The position numbers and the translations under genes were made by a program. This document shows, piece after piece, positions 60,741 to 64,000 of a stretch of DNA of 64,000 nt. Positions within the stretch are counted from its first letter, which is position 1. Each line of letters opens with the position of its first letter. The notes beneath the pieces are model-generated. The model made no database searches. It saw nothing but the letters and a program-made list of their open reading frames with translations, and was not told the origin of the DNA. The DNA is from Nocardioides jensenii JCM 1364 = NBRC 14755 (GTDB lineage: Bacteria; Actinomycetota; Actinomycetes; Propionibacteriales; Nocardioidaceae): the NCBI RefSeq assembly GCF_001552535.1, contig NZ_BCRJ01000007.1:1-64000 (forward strand). The letters are read 5' to 3'.

Positions 60741-63017
60741 GTGACTCTCGTGCGCCGCCTGGCCGCGGTCCTGCTCGCAGCCGTCGTGATCACGATGGTG
60801 GGCATGGGCCTGGGCCAGGTGCGCACGGACACCACCAGCGCCTCGTTCCTGTCCTTGGACGACCCGAGCCAACGAGCCAGCCTCGAGGCGGCCCGCTCCT
60901 TCGGCGGTGACCCGATCGTCGTGGTCGCCGAGTCCGAGAAGCCCGCGGCCCTGCTCGGCCGTGACCAGATCTCCGAGCTGGTCGGACTCGAGGGCCGCCT
61001 GGCCGAGCTGCCCGACGTGGCGGTGGTGTACGGGCCGGGCACCATGTTGAACCAGGTGGCCGGCCAGGCACAGAACATGTTGGCCACCATCTCGGGGCGC
61101 CGTGATGGCCTGCGTGCGGTCGCGAAGCAGCAGGCCGTGAAGGCGGGCGCGACCCCGGCCGAGGCCGACAAGGCCGCAGATGCTGCGGTCGCGTCGTTCG
61201 ACAAGCGCTACGGCAGCCTGCTGGTCAAGGGGCTGCCGGCAGGTCTGCCGACTCTGCGGAACCCGGGTTTCGCCCGGGCTGTCGTCTTCGACGACGAGGG
61301 TCAGCCCCGCCAGCAGTGGCGCTTTGTCGTACCCCGCCCCAACGCGGTCTCGATCATCGTGCGTCCGCGTGAGGGTCTCGACCAGGCCGCCACCGAACGG
61401 CTGGTCGAGCGCACCCAGAACGCCGTCGAGGAGTCCGGGCTCCACACCACCAAGGTGACCGTCACCGGCATGCCGGTGATCGCCGCCGGCCTGGGCGGCG
61501 TGCTCCGGCATGAGATCCCGCTGCTGGGCGGCGTGGCCCTGGTCCTGATCGGGGCCTGCTACGCCTTGCTCCCGTGGTTGTCCCGGCGCCGGGCCCGGCT
61601 CCTCCCGCTGGTCGCCACCCTGGGCGCGACGGCGATGACGCTGTCACTGTTCGGGTGGCTCTCGCACCCGTTGTCGCTGGGCGTGGTCGCCTTCCTGCCC
61701 ATCATCTTGGGCACCGGCAGCGACTTCCCGGCCTATCTTCTCCGCGGCGCCGACCGCCGCAAGGTGCTGGTGACCGCCGGTGCGGCCGCAGCGGGCTTCC
61801 TCTCCCTGGCGATCTCCCCGGTCCCGTTCGTGCGTGACCTGGGCCTGGCTCTTGCCGTGGGTGTGGTCCTCGCCGTCGGGCTGGGCCTGGTGATCAGCCG
61901 GTTCGTGGCCACCTCACGCGAGGCTGAGAGTGCGACGCCGTCCGAGGAGCCGCCGGCAGTCGCCCGCGCACTCTCCGGACCCGGACGCCTCGCCGTGCTC
62001 GTCGTGGCCGCCGCCATCGCACTCGTGGGCTGGATCGCCCTGCCCCATCTCGACATCGCGGCCCAGCCGGACCAGCTGGCCGAGGGTGTCCCCGAGCTCG
62101 CCGATGCCACGTACGCCGAGGACGTGCTGGGCTCGGCCGGCGAGGTTCAGATCCTGGTGCGCGGCAACGACGTGCTCACGCCCGAGGCGCTGGCCTGGAT
62201 GAACCGGGTGCAGGACACGACGATCCGCCGCTTCGGCGACAAGCTGCACCCCGTCGCCAGCCCGCCCACGCTGCTCGGCTTCCTCGGTGACGACCCGACC
62301 CAAGCCCAGATCCAGGCGGGCCTGAACCAGCTGCCCCACTACCTCAGCAGCTCGGTGATCCGTGATGACCGACGCCAGGCCGTCCTCAGCTTCGGCATCG
62401 AGCTCGACGACGTGGGCGACCAACAGCAGCTCCTGGACGACCTGGAGGAGGCGCTGCCGCCGCCGCCCGACGGGTTGCGCGCCGACCTGGCGGGACTGCC
62501 CGTCGTGACCGGCCGCAGCTACGAGCTGGTCTCCCAGGACCGCTACCTGGCCAGCCTGGCCGGCATCGCCGCCGCGGGTCTGGTTCTGCTGGTGGGCCTG
62601 CGTCGTCGATCCGACGCGCTCCGAGCACTCGGCGCCGCTGTGCTGGCGACCGGCTGGGGCCTTGCCGGAGCGTTGGCACTGGGTGTCTCACTGACGCCGT
62701 TGACCGTGGCCCTGGGCTGTCTGGCCACGGCCACCGCCTGTGAGTTCAGCGTCCTGCTCAGCGGCGGTGGGGCACGAGTGCGCAGCGCGCTCGTGCGGCG
62801 GTCGGTGCTGGTCGCCGCCGCCGCCGCGACAACCGGCTATCTCGCTCTCACGGTGTCCGGTCTGGTGATCATCCGTGACTTCGGCCTGTTCCTGGCCGCG
62901 ACTGTGGTCCTGTCCCTGCTGGCGGCACAGGTCGTGCGGGTCGCCACGACCACCCCCCGACCCACAGCCCCGGTGACCCCTGCGGGCACCCCGTCCCGAA
63001 CGAAGGTGAAGGTATGA
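60741..63017 (+). CDS. MMPL/RND-family transporter
   Basis: A 758-residue protein with twelve predicted membrane helices in two RND halves. Helix 1 (about residues 5-25) is followed by a porter loop (about 30-245), helices 2-6 (about 250-385), a second loop (about 430-600) and helices 8-12. GTGSDFPAYLLRGADRR and CLATATACEFSVLLSGGGAR are the conserved helix 4/10 regions; the second half has CEFSVLL in place of the GxDYxxFL motif. Relatives export lipids with proton motive force. The location inside the mce operon suggests a linked exporter or envelope step. GTG start. Confidence 0.88.
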   Translation: MTLVRRLAAVLLAAVVITMVGMGLGQVRTDTTSASFLSLDDPSQRASLEAARSFGGDPIVVVAESEKPAALLGRDQISELVGLEGRLAELPDVAVVYGPGTMLNQVAGQAQNMLATISGRRDGLRAVAKQQAVKAGATPAEADKAADAAVASFDKRYGSLLVKGLPAGLPTLRNPGFARAVVFDDEGQPRQQWRFVVPRPNAVSIIVRPREGLDQAATERLVERTQNAVEESGLHTTKVTVTGMPVIAAGLGGVLRHEIPLLGGVALVLIGACYALLPWLSRRRARLLPLVATLGATAMTLSLFGWLSHPLSLGVVAFLPIILGTGSDFPAYLLRGADRRKVLVTAGAAAAGFLSLAISPVPFVRDLGLALAVGVVLAVGLGLVISRFVATSREAESATPSEEPPAVARALSGPGRLAVLVVAAAIALVGWIALPHLDIAAQPDQLAEGVPELADATYAEDVLGSAGEVQILVRGNDVLTPEALAWMNRVQDTTIRRFGDKLHPVASPPTLLGFLGDDPTQAQIQAGLNQLPHYLSSSVIRDDRRQAVLSFGIELDDVGDQQQLLDDLEEALPPPPDGLRADLAGLPVVTGRSYELVSQDRYLASLAGIAAAGLVLLVGLRRRSDALRALGAAVLATGWGLAGALALGVSLTPLTVALGCLATATACEFSVLLSGGGARVRSALVRRSVLVAAAAATTGYLALTVSGLVIIRDFGLFLAATVVLSLLAAQVVRVATTTPRPTAPVTPAGTPSRTKVKV

Positions 63018-64000
63018 GGTTTCCCAAGCTTCCGATGCCCGAGCGCACCTGGACCCGGGGTCTTGCGCTCCTGGTCGTGGTTGCGGTCGTGGCCGCAGCC
63101 GGTGTGGCCGGCTATCGCATGTTCACCGGCCTGCCCGACGACGCCGCCCTGAAGTACCACGACGACGTCATCACCACGAGCGAGCTCGATGACCGGGTCG
63201 ACGTGCTCACCGCGTTGTACGGGATCCAGAAGCCGGCCGGCGACAAGGAGAAGGACAAGTTCGAACGAGACGTCGCCAAGGCCGTGGCGGTGAGCCTGAT
63301 CCTCGACGACGCCGCCAAGGACCGCGACATCGTGATCTCGGACAAGTCCGCGCGCGACACGCTCGCCTCGATGGTCGACAACCAGCTGGCGAACTCGCAG
63401 AAGGACTTCACCGCCCTCCTGGCGAAGTTCGGCATCGGCGAGGACGACGTGCTCGACGAGGTCAAGCGCCAGCAGGCGATCGCCCTGCTGTTCCGGGAGG
63501 TCACCAAGAGCGACCTCGACAAGCTGACCGCCGACGACGTACGTGCCTACTACGACCAGGACCCATCGCGGTTCGCCACGCCCGAGCAGCGCCACCTGCG
63601 CAACATCGTGGTGGCCACCAAGCGCGACGCGAACGCCGTGGTCGCCGCCCTACGCCGTGGCGACGACTTCAGAGCGGTCGCCCGAACGGTCTCGCGCGAC
63701 GACGCGACCCGCGACAACGGCGGCGACCTCGGCACTGTGGCCCAGGCCGAGCTCGACCCGACCTTCGCCGAGAAGGCGTTCGCCGCGAAGCCGGGAACGG
63801 TGTTCGGACCGGTCAAGACGGCGTACGGATGGAACGTCGGCCAGGTGGTGAAGGTCGTGCCTGCGCGTCAGCGCCCGTTCGCCAAGATCAAGGACCAGGT
63901 CGCCGACACCCTGCGCTCCGAGCGGGCCCTCGAGGTCTGGCGGGACTGGCTGGGTGACGAGATCAAGGACGCCGACGTCGAGTACGCCGACGACTACCGC
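63014..64000 (+). CDS. Membrane-anchored parvulin-like peptidyl-prolyl isomerase (partial)
   Basis: The first 329 codons are present; the gene runs off the right edge. It has one N-terminal membrane anchor (about residues 16-36), a SurA/PrsA-like helical N-domain (about 45-175, SELDDRVDVLTALYG, FGIGEDDVLDEVKRQQ), then a rotamase domain (about 190-285) with EQRHLRNIVVATK, DNGGDLGTVAQAELDPTFAE and YGWNVGQVVKV. It would fold exported proteins outside the membrane. It overlaps the MMPL gene by 4 bp, so it is probably a dedicated foldase for the Mce/MMPL envelope parts. Confidence 0.88.
   Translation, partial: MRFPKLPMPERTWTRGLALLVVVAVVAAAGVAGYRMFTGLPDDAALKYHDDVITTSELDDRVDVLTALYGIQKPAGDKEKDKFERDVAKAVAVSLILDDAAKDRDIVISDKSARDTLASMVDNQLANSQKDFTALLAKFGIGEDDVLDEVKRQQAIALLFREVTKSDLDKLTADDVRAYYDQDPSRFATPEQRHLRNIVVATKRDANAVVAALRRGDDFRAVARTVSRDDATRDNGGDLGTVAQAELDPTFAEKAFAAKPGTVFGPVKTAYGWNVGQVVKVVPARQRPFAKIKDQVADTLRSERALEVWRDWLGDEIKDADVEYADDYR

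Overview
The window is high-GC, densely coded bacterial chromosome of actinobacterial type. A member of the Nocardioidaceae (Nocardioides-like) fits best. The reasons are the bacterial proteasome activator Bpa, an F420-type deazaflavin oxidoreductase, a DUF5926/DUF6457/DUF4446 gene complement, a complete yrbE-mce lipid importer, wax ester/triacylglycerol synthesis genes, a 6C RNA, and many apparently leaderless genes with a TANNNT -10 box 5-7 nt before the start codon. The genus is an inference; no 16S rRNA gene is present.

Layout. 1-20 kb is ordinary core genome: ECF sigma factor and overlapping membrane protein, BenE transporter, GDPD, DUF5926, arginine deiminase, GDT1 transporter, prephenate dehydratase, DUF4446, deazaflavin oxidoreductase, PAP2-diacylglycerol kinase fusion, serS with two HAD phosphatases, two secreted NTR-like membrane-anchored proteins, bpa, quinone oxidoreductase, DUF6457-mobA, a nitrilase-family hydrolase, a biotin/lipoyl carrier and tRNA-Ser genes. 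20.2-21.9 kb holds a 48-aa secreted peptide gene, a 6C RNA with a strong terminator, and a convergent wHTH/LuxR-type regulator. 21.9-24.3 kb has GTP-dependent PEP carboxykinase divergent from an ArsR-type regulator. 24.3-27.6 kb is an accessory insert beside tRNA-Arg: an Xis-like ORF, an integrase that has lost a catalytic arginine, and a DUF4143-type ATPase preceded by three 23-bp direct repeats. 27.7-33.8 kb carries ppsA with its regulatory kinase, TrpB2, a universal stress protein and an SGNH hydrolase. 34.1-40.0 kb is a four-gene glycerolipid/wax-ester operon (PlsB, HAD-PlsC fusion, WS/DGAT, alpha/beta hydrolase). 40.2-41.0 kb is a small-protein/SMR efflux operon.

41.2-64.0 kb looks like a dedicated uptake-and-catabolism island for a hydrophobic substrate. 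An acyl-CoA dehydrogenase/SCP2 pair diverges from two NTF2-like genes. Then comes a ~19-kb apparently single operon: acyl-CoA ligase, aldehyde dehydrogenase, RibBA, flavin reductase, two YrbE permeases, an Mkl-type ATPase, six MCE proteins, an MMPL transporter and a parvulin-like prolyl isomerase that runs off the right edge. The import machinery and the first activating and oxidising enzymes, with their flavin supply, thus share one transcript. The substrate (steroid, terpenoid or other lipid) cannot be read from the sequence. A bipartite promoter motif with identical spacing precedes this operon and the SMR operon.
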